A stretch of DNA of 64,000 bases from positions 3,100,001 through 3,164,000 of the forward strand of contig NZ_CP013650.1 of assembly GCF_001466725.1 (NCBI RefSeq), written 5' to 3'. The number at the start of each line of letters is the position of its first letter. Position 1 is the first letter of the stretch. A program made the translations under genes and the position numbers. The DNA is from Lacimicrobium alkaliphilum (lineage in GTDB: Bacteria > Pseudomonadota > Gammaproteobacteria > Enterobacterales > Alteromonadaceae). Below, in pieces: positions 9,994 through 19,630 of this stretch. The notes under the pieces were generated by a model that saw only the letters and a list, made by a program, of their open reading frames with translations, did not search any database and was not told the DNA's origin.

Positions 9994-10399
9994 GAACTAT
10001 AAAATCCTTTTTTTTGTGCGTAAGAACAACTCTACACCAAAGGGTGGCCACAGTAAGCAGGATTTCAGCCAACAAAATAAAAATGCAGATATTAACTGCA
10101 TTCTGTTCCGACAAACAATCGGGTACTCTGTGATCCGGTTTGCAATGTTTCGCATATCAGTTGGTGAACCAATCCTTGAACGAGAAGTCGACAGGGCTTT
10201 TCCTGACGGGGCTGAATAGTATCAAAATAACGACCAATCCCGCCAGAGCTAATAATTTATTTAATTGATTCAAATTGTTGTTATAAGTTAACGCCAACAG
10301 CCTGTAAGTGTTGCAGAATACGGGCCAAAAGCCAACCGGGCCGCTCAAATCAATAAATACGGGAGTATGCACATATATATGAAAAACCGATAAAAATCA
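9994..10399. other. Gap without a supported gene
   Basis: About 400 bases between wecA and the pyruvyl transferase gene. One minus-strand frame (10157-10372, GTG start, 71 codons) ends in a hydrophobic stretch followed by basic residues, but it lacks a ribosome-binding site and has no recognisable homology. The gap probably holds the wecA promoter and upstream region; I could not place a convincing promoter. Confidence 0.5.
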
Positions 10400-11569
10400 T
10401 TATCCTTGAGCGCTTTCAGCAATCTGTGCGATTTTACTGAATGACTCCCGGACCTTTTTTTTATGCTCGGCGATGACTTCGTCATAGCTATCATGAGCAG
10501 CCAGTCTCTCTGTTGCGGTAGCAGCAATTTTAACAAAACCTACCGACCCCTGAAGATATTCCGGAGCCCAGGTTTTACTGTAAGCATCGACTTTGCGAAC
10601 CTGCTTATTGACACCAATGAAGGGGTTGCCATAAGACATTGAGACAATCACACCGTGTAAACTGGTACCAATAAACAAGCTTGAATGTGCCAGTGCCGCA
10701 GTTATTTGATCGATGGTATCGCATGGCAATACATGAACCGGAAAATCTGCGTTGGTTTTCAGCCATTCGACTGTCTTGTCATCATCGTGCCCCGGGCAGT
10801 TACCAATTGATAACAAGCCCACCGCCAGACCATGTTGACGATGTATTTTTCTCAATTGGGCCAGAACAACAGATAACTTTCCCTTACTTTTCTGATAACC
10901 AAATTGCACACAGACATAATCTTGATCAAGAGGCTTTTTGAGACTCGCTTTGGGGTAGATATCACTGATTACAGCAACCGAGTCCGGTACCAGTTCCGCT
11001 TCCACAGCAAAATTGTTCTTAATTACACGGCGGGTTTCTGTCTCCCGCACACTGATATAATGAGCTTTTTTGAGACTCGGCATGACTTCCTTTCGCTGCC
11101 TGGCTTGCTTTGGTACACCACCTCCAACAGCGTGATACACCAATTTCATACGCTCCAGCATAGCCGGAGCAGACGGCATAAAGGGAAAAGACACTGCATT
11201 TTTGCCAAACAACCATTTGGTCAATTTTTCCAGCCGCTCTCCATTGCATTTCTCATAAACCCAGTGATAAAAAGGGTGTAAGAAACTGACAAGCCTGGAC
11301 CAGTTGGCATTCAGCACCTGCCCTCCTGCCACCAACAGCAGCGACCCTTTGGGAATACTTTGATAATCAAGCAGCTTTTTATAACTTTCCGTTGGCATGG
11401 CGCCACAGCTCGTTAAGTCCGATTTAATAGTAGCGATATTGTGAAATTCATAGTCTCCAAGTTTGCCGAGCTCATGTTTGGCAACAATAGGGAAAAGCAG
11501 GTCGCCATAATTGAATCTGTCAGACGCGCTGAGTATATAGATATGTTTTTTTGCCGCTGTTTGCTTCAT
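10400..11569 (-). CDS. Polysaccharide pyruvyl transferase family protein
   Basis: Probably adds a pyruvate ketal to a sugar of the exported polysaccharide, using phosphoenolpyruvate. The 389-residue protein has the family's N-terminal 'SASDRFNYGDLLFPIVAKHEL' region (glycine-Asp motif), the central VAGGQVLN and HAVGGGVP segments, a 'SVRETETRRVI' segment and the C-terminal 'FIGTSLHGVIVSMSYGNPFIGV' with the conserved His. These features place it with CsaB/WcaK/AmsJ-type enzymes. It stands alone at the edge of the polysaccharide locus, next to the tandem repeat array. The acceptor sugar cannot be told. Confidence 0.85.
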   Translation of the reverse strand: MKQTAAKKHIYILSASDRFNYGDLLFPIVAKHELGKLGDYEFHNIATIKSDLTSCGAMPTESYKKLLDYQSIPKGSLLLVAGGQVLNANWSRLVSFLHPFYHWVYEKCNGERLEKLTKWLFGKNAVSFPFMPSAPAMLERMKLVYHAVGGGVPKQARQRKEVMPSLKKAHYISVRETETRRVIKNNFAVEAELVPDSVAVISDIYPKASLKKPLDQDYVCVQFGYQKSKGKLSVVLAQLRKIHRQHGLAVGLLSIGNCPGHDDDKTVEWLKTNADFPVHVLPCDTIDQITAALAHSSLFIGTSLHGVIVSMSYGNPFIGVNKQVRKVDAYSKTWAPEYLQGSVGFVKIAATATERLAAHDSYDEVIAEHKKKVRESFSKIAQIAESAQG

Positions 11570-11743
11570 AACCGATATCGTTCACTTCATTTTTTATTTT
11601 CCCAACGCGTTCGCCTGCAATCTTCAGCAAGCTCCCCGCAAAGACCGCGCGGGAAAATAACATGACAGTGAATTAAACGGTAGTAAAAGCGTTCCAGCAG
11701 AGACCTTATAGGATTGATCGATCTTTGTCAGAGTAACACTCTT

Positions 11744-12240
11744 GTCGGACTAAAGTCCGACCTACAGCACTCCCAACCTCATAGGTCGGAATTTATTCCG
11801 ACAATTGTAATATCACCCAACATCGCTGTCGGACTGAAGTCCGACCTACAACACTCCCACCCTCGTAGGTCGGAATTTATTCCGACATTTGTAATATCAC
11901 CCAACATCGCTGTCGGACTGAAGTCCGACCTACAACACTCCCACCCTCGTAGGTCGGAATTTATTCAGACAATTGTGAGGACATATGACAGATTGGTGGA
12001 GTGGTTGACGTTTGTCGGATTGAAATCCGACCTACAACACTCCCAACCTCGTAGGATGGAATTTATTCCGACAATTGTGAGGGTATATGAAAGATTGGTG
12101 GAGTGGTTGACCTTTGTCGGATTGAAATCCGACCTACAACACTCCCAACCTCGTAGGATGGAATTTATTCAGACAATTGTGAGGACATATGAAAGATTGG
12201 TGGAGTGGTTGACCTTTGTCGGACTGAAGTCCGACCTACA
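11744..12240. repeat. Tandem array of palindromic 84/102-bp units
   Basis: Five full units and one partial unit start at 11744, 11828, 11912, 12014, 12116 and 12218. The first two units are 84 bases and the next three 102 bases. Each unit holds two palindromes, GTCGGACTnAAGTCCGAC and GTCGGAATTTATTCCGAC, about 25 bases apart. The 102-base form carries an extra segment containing 'gatTGGTGGAGTGGTTGA'. The array ends six bases before the stop of the DUF2802 gene. A plus-strand open frame across it simply reflects unit lengths divisible by three. Confidence 0.93.
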
Positions 12241-12245
12241 AAGCT

Positions 12246-12644
12246 TCAGCCCTTACCATGAATACTGAACAGCAGTTCCGCTTCGGCACGGGGTAATTCG
12301 CATTCCTGCATCACCTCTTCGACGCTGGCGCCCCGCTGGAGCAGTTTTACCGCGCCCGTGTAGAGCTTGCTGTCGGGCTCCATTTCTTCCAGTTCCTGCT
12401 GTTTTTGCTGCAACTGAACCAGTTGTGCTTCCAGGGCTTTGACTTTTTTACCCACACCGATACTGCCGGTACGCAGTTCGTGTATGGCTTCCTGCAGTAT
12501 CGCCAGCTGTTGTTGCTGTTCCTGCAATTGCGCAGACAAGGCCGAAAACCCGGCTCGTTGGGATTGCTGACGCCAGGCAAGCAGCACGATACCAAGGCCA
12601 AGCACTACGAATAAGGCAATCAGGGAAATTTCAATAAGCGTCAT
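12246..12644 (-). CDS. DUF2802 family protein
   Basis: 132-residue protein with one N-terminal membrane segment (residues 5-25), a Gln-rich coiled coil (about 30-90) and a C-terminal helical segment ('AVKLLQRGASVEEVMQECEL') typical of DUF2802. Genes of this family regularly follow cheW in the chemotaxis clusters of polar-flagellated gammaproteobacteria, as here; a role at the cell pole or chemotaxis array is inferred from that context. It begins about 110 bases after the cheW stop; the gap contains a GCGGTGC/GCACCGC hairpin without a T tract. Confidence 0.8.
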   Translation of the reverse strand: MTLIEISLIALFVVLGLGIVLLAWRQQSQRAGFSALSAQLQEQQQQLAILQEAIHELRTGSIGVGKKVKALEAQLVQLQQKQQELEEMEPDSKLYTGAVKLLQRGASVEEVMQECELPRAEAELLFSIHGKG

Positions 12645-12754
12645 AGATGGGTCACAGACAAGGGTTCGGACGGACTTGACAACAATGCATTAACGCCCAA
12701 AGCGGTGCCGGTAAAGCACCGCCTGGCGGCACGCTGAGAATTAATGCACAGGCA

Positions 12755-13246
12755 TCAGAGGCTGGTAATCTCATCCCATTCTTCGTCGGTCAACAGTTTA
12801 TTCAGATCCACCAGAATCAAAAGCTGCCCTTCGCGATTACACACGCCCTGAATAAACTTGGCGCTTTCTTCGGTGCCTACATTTGGCGCGCTGTCGATTT
12901 CAGAGGACTTGAGATAAACCACTTCGGCCACACTGTCCACCAGAATGCCCACCACCTGTTGCTCCGACTCGATGATGACAATACGTGAATTGTCTGTCAC
13001 TTCGCTGGTGTCCAGGCCAAAACGGGAACGGGTGTCAATCACCGTCACCACGTTGCCACGCAGGTTGATTATCCCCAGTACATAGTCGGGGGCACCCGGT
13101 ACCGGGGCGATCTCGGAGTAACGCAGCACTTCCTGAACCTGCATTACATTAATACCGTAGGTTTCCTCTCCGAGCTTGAAGGTCACCCACTGCAGGACTT
13201 CGTCTGCGTCTGTTGCAACATTGCTGCTGGTTCTGTCGTCACTCAT
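12755..13246 (-). CDS. cheW: Chemotaxis coupling protein CheW
   Basis: Adaptor that links chemoreceptors to the CheA kinase. The 163-residue protein is a single CheW domain ('LQWVTFKLGEETYGINVMQVQEVLRYSEI', then 'VLGIINLRGNVVTVIDTR'). The start overlaps the stop of parP by four bases (ATGA). An acidic leader of about 20 residues precedes the domain. Confidence 0.95.
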   Translation of the reverse strand: MSDDRTSSNVATDADEVLQWVTFKLGEETYGINVMQVQEVLRYSEIAPVPGAPDYVLGIINLRGNVVTVIDTRSRFGLDTSEVTDNSRIVIIESEQQVVGILVDSVAEVVYLKSSEIDSAPNVGTEESAKFIQGVCNREGQLLILVDLNKLLTDEEWDEITSL

Positions 13247-14034
13247 AAGACTGGCTCCCGGGCATCGTCTTCATCATTACTGTTCAGGCCCTGCTCCAGC
13301 ATTTTCACCAATTGAGAAGCATCGATAAGGGCACACATTTTTTCTTTCACCAGGCCAGCCAGCCAGGGACGTTTACCATGGTGTTCACGCCATTTCACGT
13401 CATCCTGTTCCAGCTTGACCGTATTCACCAGTGATTCGCAGGATAATCCCCAACCACTGTCACCTAACATAATAAGATATTGATAATTTAAGGATTCTGC
13501 CAGTGTTTCATCGTATTTTTCTGGCATTACCCATTGTGCAGTGTCCACCACATTGAGTTTTTCATCCCGGTGGAGCATCACGCCGTTAAACCATTTGGGC
13601 TTGCCGAGCAGTGCCGAAGTCTTCTCCAGCTTGTGAATACCACCCAGTTCAGTCAGCGGTACCGCCAGCGTCAGCCCGGCCACTTTAAAAAATAAGGCCT
13701 GAAAACTGCCCTGGCGAAACTCCGCCTGTTCCTGTTGTGTCGGCATCGCAACGGATTTCTGTTGGACTTTTTCTGCCAGGCTGGTTTGCGTGACGGAACC
13801 GGTCTCACTAACCGGCGGCGCAACAGGTGCCGGTTTTGGCGGTTCAGGGGCTGGCGCAACTGGCACCTCGACTCTGGCCTGTTCCTCTGCCCTGACCTGC
13901 TCTTCAATTTTCGCCTGCTCCAGAAGCCTGGCAACGGATTGTTTCTGCACCGCTTCGATAACAGGATCATCGGTCAGCAGCGCTGAAAGATAATCTTCCA
14001 TCACTCCTTCGTTGGCAAACTGGCCTTTACTCAT
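13243..14034 (-). CDS. parP: CheW-domain protein, ParP-like array-localisation factor
   Basis: 263-residue protein with a Pro/Gln/Glu-rich N-terminal half (about residues 40-110) and a C-terminal CheW-like domain (about 110-250). In vibrios the protein in this position, ParP, binds ParC and CheA and holds the chemotaxis array at the flagellated pole. Gene order (cheB, parA/parC, this gene, cheW) matches that arrangement. It overlaps parC and cheW by four bases each, so the three are translationally coupled. ParP identity is inferred from architecture and context; a generic CheW annotation is also defensible. Confidence 0.82.
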   Translation of the reverse strand: MSKGQFANEGVMEDYLSALLTDDPVIEAVQKQSVARLLEQAKIEEQVRAEEQARVEVPVAPAPEPPKPAPVAPPVSETGSVTQTSLAEKVQQKSVAMPTQQEQAEFRQGSFQALFFKVAGLTLAVPLTELGGIHKLEKTSALLGKPKWFNGVMLHRDEKLNVVDTAQWVMPEKYDETLAESLNYQYLIMLGDSGWGLSCESLVNTVKLEQDDVKWREHHGKRPWLAGLVKEKMCALIDASQLVKMLEQGLNSNDEDDAREPVL

Positions 14035-14816
14035 GCGTGCCCTCCCAGGGATTGCAGATGTTTCAGCAGGCTGGCATAGGCATACACGCCCCGGCTTTTG
14101 GGACAGAACACCGGTGGTGGGCTTTGGGCCTGACTGGCGTCACGAAAACGGGTATCCACCGGCACCACACCGCTCCATACCCTGTCGCCATAAGTACGGC
14201 GCAGTGCCTGATAAGACTCCATTGCGGCATTGGTACGTTTATCAAACATAGTGGGAATAATAGTGTACTGATACTCGTGGGTTCGTGATTTGCGCATGAT
14301 TTCGAGGGTATGCATCATTCTGTCCAGGCCTTTGAGAGCCAGGAATTCTGTCTGTACCGGCACCAGTATGCGTTCACAGGCGGCCAGAGCGTTGACCATC
14401 AGCACGCCCAGCACCGGCGGGCAATCAATCAGGGCATAGTCAAAATCCTTGTCTACGGCCTGCAGTGCCTTCTGCAGAATCAGCCCCATACCGCCCTGGT
14501 TACCCATGCTTCGATCCAGCGTGGCCAGCGCCATGGTTGCAGGCAGCAGGAACAGTGAGTCGAGTTTGGTCGGGCACAGGCAATCAAGCACGGTATCCTG
14601 ATTGAGTGATTTTCCGGCCATAAATACATCGTAAACACTGCTGGACAGCTCTTCCGAATCGACACCAAAATAATAGCTCAGTGAAGCATGGGGATCCGTA
14701 TCCACCAGCACCACCCGCTTCCCCTGCAGCGCCAGTAGCGCCCCCAGGGTAACTGTGGTTGTGGTTTTACCTACCCCACCTTTTTGATTGGCAACGGTCC
14801 AGACGATCACTGACAA
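14031..14816 (-). CDS. parC: ParA-family ATPase, ParC-like chemotaxis positioning protein
   Basis: 261-residue deviant-Walker ATPase with the motif KGGVGKTTTTVTL at residues 12-24 and VDTDPHASLSYYFG. Proteins of this family in chemotaxis operons recruit and segregate the chemoreceptor array at the pole. It overlaps parP by four bases. Between it and cheB lies a 265-base MITE-like element, so transcription from cheB must pass through a hairpin-rich repeat, or parC may have its own promoter there. Confidence 0.88.
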   Translation of the reverse strand: MSVIVWTVANQKGGVGKTTTTVTLGALLALQGKRVVLVDTDPHASLSYYFGVDSEELSSSVYDVFMAGKSLNQDTVLDCLCPTKLDSLFLLPATMALATLDRSMGNQGGMGLILQKALQAVDKDFDYALIDCPPVLGVLMVNALAACERILVPVQTEFLALKGLDRMMHTLEIMRKSRTHEYQYTIIPTMFDKRTNAAMESYQALRRTYGDRVWSGVVPVDTRFRDASQAQSPPPVFCPKSRGVYAYASLLKHLQSLGGHA

Positions 14817-14828
14817 ACCTTATATACT

Positions 14829-15093
14829 AGGGCGTATTGACCTTTTTTGTATGAATTTTGTTCAAGACCAAAGCCTTCTGATCGCGACGCCGGGTTGCAG
14901 GCCTAGTGGGCTAAGTCAAAATCCGGCAACAAAGAGCAGAAGGCGTTGGGTTGAACCCTTCGGGCAGCGTCTGTAGCGCATTTATACTGCGTTATCGCTC
15001 ATTCATGTAGAGCAACTACACCACATTTACTCTGCCTTGTCTAAATGCGCTACAAACTGCTGCAAAAACATACACAAAAGGTCAACACGCCCT
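14829..15093. mobile_element. MITE-like element, copy 1 (265 bp)
   Basis: Non-coding element with imperfect terminal inverted repeats of about 24 bases (22 match) beginning AGGGCGT(A/G)TTGACC. Inside is a second inverted repeat, TGTAGCGCATTTA / TAAATGCGCTACA, about 75 bases apart. A second copy of the same length lies inverted at 37848-38112. The flanking bases show at most a 'TA' duplication. No transposase is present, so it would have moved with a transposase encoded elsewhere. Confidence 0.85.
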
Positions 15094-15104
15094 ACCGTAC
15101 GGGA

Positions 15105-16193
15105 CTAGCCGCGCACTGACATTTCCGTTTTGATATTGGCGGCAATATCACCAAGGGGCATGGATTGTGACGAAATACCGGCAGCGGCGACTGCCTGAGG
15201 CATGCCATAAACCACACAGGTTTTCTCATCCTGTGCCCATATCGTTGCGCCGCGGGATTTCAGTGAACGGGCTCCTTCGCGACCGTCGGCGCCCATGCCG
15301 GTCAGGATCACCGCCAGCGCATCGCCGCCGTATATACGCGCCAGCGACGCAAAGCTCAGATCCACACTGGGTTTGTAGGTGATATTACTCTGGTCTTTGT
15401 CATCCACGATACGAATACGTGGTGCCCGGCTGCTGCCTTCAAACAACATCTGTTTACCGCCCGGCGCCAGATAGGCCCATCCTGCCTTAGCCGTTTCGCC
15501 GTTTTCAGCTTCCTTGACATTGATCTGACAAAGATTATTCATTCTTGCAGCAAAGGCGCTGGTGAAGGTACCTGGCATATGCTGAATCAGGAAGATCGGA
15601 TACGGAAAACTTGCCGGCAACGCCGTCAGCACGGTTTGCAGTGCAACGGGGCCACCCGTGGAAGCCCCTATAGCCAGAACCCCATAGCGTTTACCTGAAC
15701 CGCTCTTAAGCGGCGCGGAAGCCGGGGCAGCTTGTGGTGCAGTGGTACTTGTGGTGCGAAGTGCAGGTCTTGGAGCTGCCGGACGGGTAAAAATACGACG
15801 GCGCGCCAGCGCCTTGACCCGCTGTTGCAACAGCGAAATCGCTTCTGTCCGCTCGCGGGCAATGTCTTCAAATTTCTTCGGTAAAAAATCCAGCGCCCCG
15901 GCATCCAGAGCATTCAGGGTGGCTTCGGCACCATCATGAGTCAGGGAGGAAAACATCAGGATCGGCACAGGTTTTTGCGCCATGATTTTTTTCACTGCGG
16001 TAATGCCGTCCATCACCGGCATTTCCACGTCCATGGTGATCACATCGGGGCTCAGTTTGGCGGCCATATCTATGGCTTCCTGACCATTTCTGGCCTGGCC
16101 CACTACTGTCAGGCCGGGATCCTGCTCCAGAAAGTCCGCCACCCTTTTACGGAAAAAAGTCGAATCATCGACCACCAGCACTTTATACTGCAT
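15105..16193 (-). CDS. cheB: Chemotaxis protein-glutamate methylesterase CheB
   Basis: Removes methyl groups from (and deamidates) chemoreceptors for adaptation. The 362 residues hold a receiver domain (phospho-acceptor Asp55 in [10 protein letters not shown]), an Ala/Pro-rich linker, and the methylesterase domain with the catalytic triad segments [11 protein letters not shown] (Ser), IQHMPGTF (His) and [11 protein letters not shown] (Asp). It begins at the end of cheA (shared base 16193), consistent with coupling. No cheR is present in the window. Confidence 0.96.
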   Translation of the reverse strand: MQYKVLVVDDSTFFRKRVADFLEQDPGLTVVGQARNGQEAIDMAAKLSPDVITMDVEMPVMDGITAVKKIMAQKPVPILMFSSLTHDGAEATLNALDAGALDFLPKKFEDIARERTEAISLLQQRVKALARRRIFTRPAAPRPALRTTSTTAPQAAPASAPLKSGSGKRYGVLAIGASTGGPVALQTVLTALPASFPYPIFLIQHMPGTFTSAFAARMNNLCQINVKEAENGETAKAGWAYLAPGGKQMLFEGSSRAPRIRIVDDKDQSNITYKPSVDLSFASLARIYGGDALAVILTGMGADGREGARSLKSRGATIWAQDEKTCVVYGMPQAVAAAGISSQSMPLGDIAANIKTEMSVRG

Positions 16194-18412
16194 CAGTTCA
16201 CTGCTTTTCTTAAGTCTTTCATACCTTTACGGGCATAGCGTTTGAGCAGGCTGGGGATATCCAGAATAAGCGCAATGCCGCCATCACTGGTGATGGTCGC
16301 ACCGGCCATGCCCGGTGTTCCCTGCAGCAAAGCATCAAGAGGCTTGATCACCACTTCTTCCTGGCCGATCAGAGAGTCCACCACAAAGCCAAATTGCTGG
16401 GTACCAATCTGCACCACCACGACATGGCCTTTGCCACGGTCAACATCCGGCTTACCCGGCCCGCGGTGCAACCACTCTTTGAGATAAAACAGCGGAATGG
16501 CTTTATTTCGCACGATCATGGTCAAATGACCATCAACGGTGTTGGTGCGATCCAGATCCACATTAATGATCTCGCTGACCGCCGCCAGCGGCAGAGCAAA
16601 GGTTTGCTCGCCCACCACCACCATCAAGGTTGGCAGAATGGCCAGAGTCAGCGGTACTTTAATTTCCAGCTTGGTACCCACACCCAGTTGCGAATCAATG
16701 TGTACTGTACCGTTGAGCTGATTAATCTTGGTCTTGACCACATCCATGCCAACACCACGACCTGAAATATCTGAAATCTCAGTTTTGGTGGAAAAGCCCG
16801 GTGCAAAAATCAGGTTAAAGGCTTCTACGTCTGACATGCGCGCGGCGGCATCGGCGTCCAGCACGCCGCGACTGATGGCGATGTCTTTAAGCTTGTTGGG
16901 ATCCATGCCTTTACCATCATCTTCGATGGTCAGCAAAATATGATCCCCTTCCTGCGATGCCGACAGGGTCACCGAACCGGTGCGCGGCTTACCTTCAGCC
17001 TCCCGTTCATCAGGCATTTCAATGCCGTGGTCGACAGAATTACGCACCAGATGCACCAGCGGATCGGCCAGCGCCTCAACCAGGTTTTTATCCAGGTCGG
17101 TATCTTCACCCACCAGTTTCAGATTAATTTCTTTTTTCAGGCTGCGGGCCAGATCCCTGACCACCCGCGGAAAACGGCCAAACACTTTTTTGATTGGCTG
17201 CATGCGGGTTTTCATCACCGCACCCTGCAGGTCGCCAGTGACCACATCCAGATTGGCAATCGCCTTGGACATGCTCTCATCCGCAATATTAATGCCCAGA
17301 CTGAGTAACCGGTTGCGCACCAGTACCAGCTCGCCCACCATGTTCATGATTTCATCAAGGCGCTTGGTATCCACCCGTACGGTGGTTTCAGCCGGCGGCG
17401 GAGCGGGTTTTTTCTCTTCCTTTTTAGCCACAGCAGGCGCTGGTGCGGCCTTAGGGGCCGGAGCCGGTGCTTTCGCAGCAGCCGGAGATGGCGCAGGAGC
17501 AGGCGCCGGTGCTTTAGCGGCTTTTTCTTCAGCGGCTTTCGCTGCAGCTTTTTCCTCTGCAGAGGGACCCTTACCGGATCCATGCAACTGGTCCAGCAGC
17601 GCTTCAAATTCATCGTCGGTGATTTCATCATCACCCTTGTCATCACTGCCCTGATTACCCGCAGTCTGGCTTACATTATCCTCATCCGGGGCTTTAAATT
17701 TGCCCTCACCATGGAGTTGATCCAGCAGCGCTTCAAATTCATCATCGGTGATATCGTCATCATCACCTGAGGCGGCCTGAGCCGGTTTTGGCGCAGCGGC
17801 AGTCTCGGCTTTTGACGTCCCGGCATCCTGTTTCGAAGGGCCGGCACCGGGGCCATGCAGCTCATCCAGCAGCTTATCAAATTCATCTTCGGTAATTTCG
17901 TCAATATCACCGCCAGCGGAGGCATCAGCAGTGTCATCCTGCGTGGCGCTTTTATCTGCCGCGGGCTCAGCCTCAGGAGCAGATGACACCACCGGCACTT
18001 CCACCGGCGCTTCGTCTTCTGACTGGGGTTTGCTTAATCTATGCAGGGCTTCGAGCAGTTCGGGAGCCGCAGGCGTGAGTTCTTCACGGGCCTTGACGCT
18101 GGCAAACATATCGTTAATGCAGTCCAGAGACTGCAGGATCACATCCATCAGCTCAGAGGATACTTCCCGTTGACCATTGCGCAGGGTGTCGAACACATTC
18201 TCGGCACCATGGCAGGCATCCACCAGAGGTGTCAGCGACAGGAACCCGGCGCCACCTTTGACGGTATGAAAGCCGCGAAAAATCGCGTTCAGCAGGTCGG
18301 CGTCTTCGGGATTGTTCTCCAGATCGACAAGCTGTTCCTGAAGTTGCTCCAGGATCTCTCCGGCTTCCACCAGAAAGTCTTGCAGGATATCCTCGTCAAC
18401 GTCAAACGACAT
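16193..18412 (-). CDS. cheA: Chemotaxis histidine kinase CheA
   Basis: Kinase that phosphorylates CheY and CheB. The 739 residues contain an N-terminal Hpt domain (phospho-His49 in [14 protein letters not shown]), a long acidic/Ala-Pro-rich linker (about 130-345), then dimerisation, HATPase (HSVDHGIE, '[11 protein letters not shown]', GRGVGMDVV) and CheW-like domains. The linker holds three copies of an acidic motif, (D/E)IT(D/E)DEF(E/D)xLLD(Q/E)LHG, at about residues 171, 219 and 262. No P2-like CheY-binding domain is evident. The repeated motif is a candidate docking site for ParP; that is inference. Confidence 0.95.
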   Translation of the reverse strand: MSFDVDEDILQDFLVEAGEILEQLQEQLVDLENNPEDADLLNAIFRGFHTVKGGAGFLSLTPLVDACHGAENVFDTLRNGQREVSSELMDVILQSLDCINDMFASVKAREELTPAAPELLEALHRLSKPQSEDEAPVEVPVVSSAPEAEPAADKSATQDDTADASAGGDIDEITEDEFDKLLDELHGPGAGPSKQDAGTSKAETAAAPKPAQAASGDDDDITDDEFEALLDQLHGEGKFKAPDEDNVSQTAGNQGSDDKGDDEITDDEFEALLDQLHGSGKGPSAEEKAAAKAAEEKAAKAPAPAPAPSPAAAKAPAPAPKAAPAPAVAKKEEKKPAPPPAETTVRVDTKRLDEIMNMVGELVLVRNRLLSLGINIADESMSKAIANLDVVTGDLQGAVMKTRMQPIKKVFGRFPRVVRDLARSLKKEINLKLVGEDTDLDKNLVEALADPLVHLVRNSVDHGIEMPDEREAEGKPRTGSVTLSASQEGDHILLTIEDDGKGMDPNKLKDIAISRGVLDADAAARMSDVEAFNLIFAPGFSTKTEISDISGRGVGMDVVKTKINQLNGTVHIDSQLGVGTKLEIKVPLTLAILPTLMVVVGEQTFALPLAAVSEIINVDLDRTNTVDGHLTMIVRNKAIPLFYLKEWLHRGPGKPDVDRGKGHVVVVQIGTQQFGFVVDSLIGQEEVVIKPLDALLQGTPGMAGATITSDGGIALILDIPSLLKRYARKGMKDLRKAVN

Positions 18413-18423
18413 GCGTCAGCTCC

Positions 18424-19164
18424 TTAAAACCCTAAGCTTGAAAGTAGATCATCTACGTCATCCTGACCCGATACCACATCATCCCGACTGTCAGCATCAA
18501 TTATCGGTCCTTCAGCCACTTCCTTATCGGACTTTTTGTCAGATTTATTAGAATTTTCATCAACTTCCGGCTCACCAAATACGGTCAGCATATGCACCAG
18601 GTTGTCTTCGACCTCTTTGACCAGCTCGATGACCCGGCGAATAACCTGCCCGGTAAGGTCCTGGTAGCCCTGGGCCATCAGCACTTCCGTGAGCAGCTCA
18701 TTGAGCTTCGCCGATTCAACACTGGCGTCTTCGAGAATGCGGTCAAGATCATGGCACAGGGTTTTAAACTCACCCAGCTCTATTTGCCGGGTCATCAGCT
18801 TTTTCCACTCGGGCAGAATACCGGTAATCTTGGCATTCAGCTGCTCGGCGATGGGCATGCTGGTTTCCACCGCATCCATGGTCCGGTTGGCAGCTTCCTC
18901 GGTGGTCTCAATCACATAATTGAGACGGGTCTGAGCGTCAGGAATATCCTCATTAGCGAGATTGGCGATACGCGCATCAAGCTGGAAATTGTTCAGAGAA
19001 TCATGCAGTTGCCGGGTCAGTTTGCCCACTTCCGCAAACAGCTCCACAGAATCATGTTCAGTAACACTGTCGAGCAATTCACCGGCGGCCTCGTTGTCTC
19101 CGGCTTCAAGCAGTTCAACCAGGCGGCGGGCATCTTCTAATGAAATCGGCGCTTTGTCTGTCAT
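18424..19164 (-). CDS. cheZ: Protein phosphatase CheZ
   Basis: Dephosphorylates CheY-P to end the tumbling/reversal signal. The 246-residue protein is mostly helical, with the conserved segment 'EVLMAQGYQDLTGQVIRRV', which contains the catalytic Gln (QDLTGQ), and a C-terminal CheY-binding tail ('DDVDDLLSSLGF'). It lies between cheY and cheA. Confidence 0.95.
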   Translation of the reverse strand: MTDKAPISLEDARRLVELLEAGDNEAAGELLDSVTEHDSVELFAEVGKLTRQLHDSLNNFQLDARIANLANEDIPDAQTRLNYVIETTEEAANRTMDAVETSMPIAEQLNAKITGILPEWKKLMTRQIELGEFKTLCHDLDRILEDASVESAKLNELLTEVLMAQGYQDLTGQVIRRVIELVKEVEDNLVHMLTVFGEPEVDENSNKSDKKSDKEVAEGPIIDADSRDDVVSGQDDVDDLLSSLGF

Positions 19165-19200
19165 TCAGGTGTTCCCTCTTTGTTCAGGATCCACCCGGGA

Positions 19201-19584
19201 TTACCCAAGGCGCTCAAAAATCTTATCCAGCTTTTCCTTCAGCGTAGCGGCGGTAAAGGGTTTAACCACGTAGCCGTTGACGCCAGCCTGAGCGGCAGCA
19301 ACAATCTGCTCCTTCTTGGCTTCAGCGGTCACCATCAGCACCGGCAGGTGTTTGAGGCTGTCATCGGATCGGATGGCCCTGAGCAGGTCAATCCCCTGCA
19401 TCCCCGGCATGTTCCAGTCGGTAATGACAAAGTCGAAATCCCCTTGCTGCAACATGGGCAGGGCGGTATTACCGTCATCGGCCTCCTGCACATTGGTGAA
19501 GCCAAGATCCTTAAGTAAGTTCTTGATTATACGTCTCATTGTTGAAAAATCGTCAACAACGAGAATTTTCATATTTTTATCCAA
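19201..19584 (-). CDS. cheY: Chemotaxis response regulator CheY
   Basis: Single receiver domain of 127 residues; when phosphorylated it binds the flagellar switch. The acidic pair is DD11-12, the phospho-acceptor Asp56 lies in [12 protein letters not shown], and the switch Thr and the Lys lie in MVTAEAKKE and VVKPF. It sits between fliA and cheZ, the usual order in polar-flagellated gammaproteobacteria. Confidence 0.97.
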   Translation of the reverse strand: MDKNMKILVVDDFSTMRRIIKNLLKDLGFTNVQEADDGNTALPMLQQGDFDFVITDWNMPGMQGIDLLRAIRSDDSLKHLPVLMVTAEAKKEQIVAAAQAGVNGYVVKPFTAATLKEKLDKIFERLG

Positions 19585-19630
19585 AACTGCCTCCAGTGAG
19601 GATTCAACTAACTGTTATTCTTATTGAAAA

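Noticed and set aside
10157..10372. 71-codon minus-strand frame with a hydrophobic C-terminus
   Set aside because: GTG start without a ribosome-binding site and no recognisable family; left as part of the gap.
11744..12240. Possible CRISPR array
   Set aside because: The whole unit repeats, including what would be spacers; unit length is 84 or 102 bases, and no cas genes are near.
11714..12268. A 184-codon plus-strand open frame with repeated 'VGLKSDLQ' peptides
   Set aside because: It is the translation of the 84/102-base palindromic tandem units, whose lengths are divisible by three; no ribosome-binding site or protein-like composition.
16980..17654. Long Ala/Ser-rich frame antisense to cheA
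   Set aside because: Antisense by-product of the Ala/Pro-rich CheA linker; no start signals and no homology pattern.
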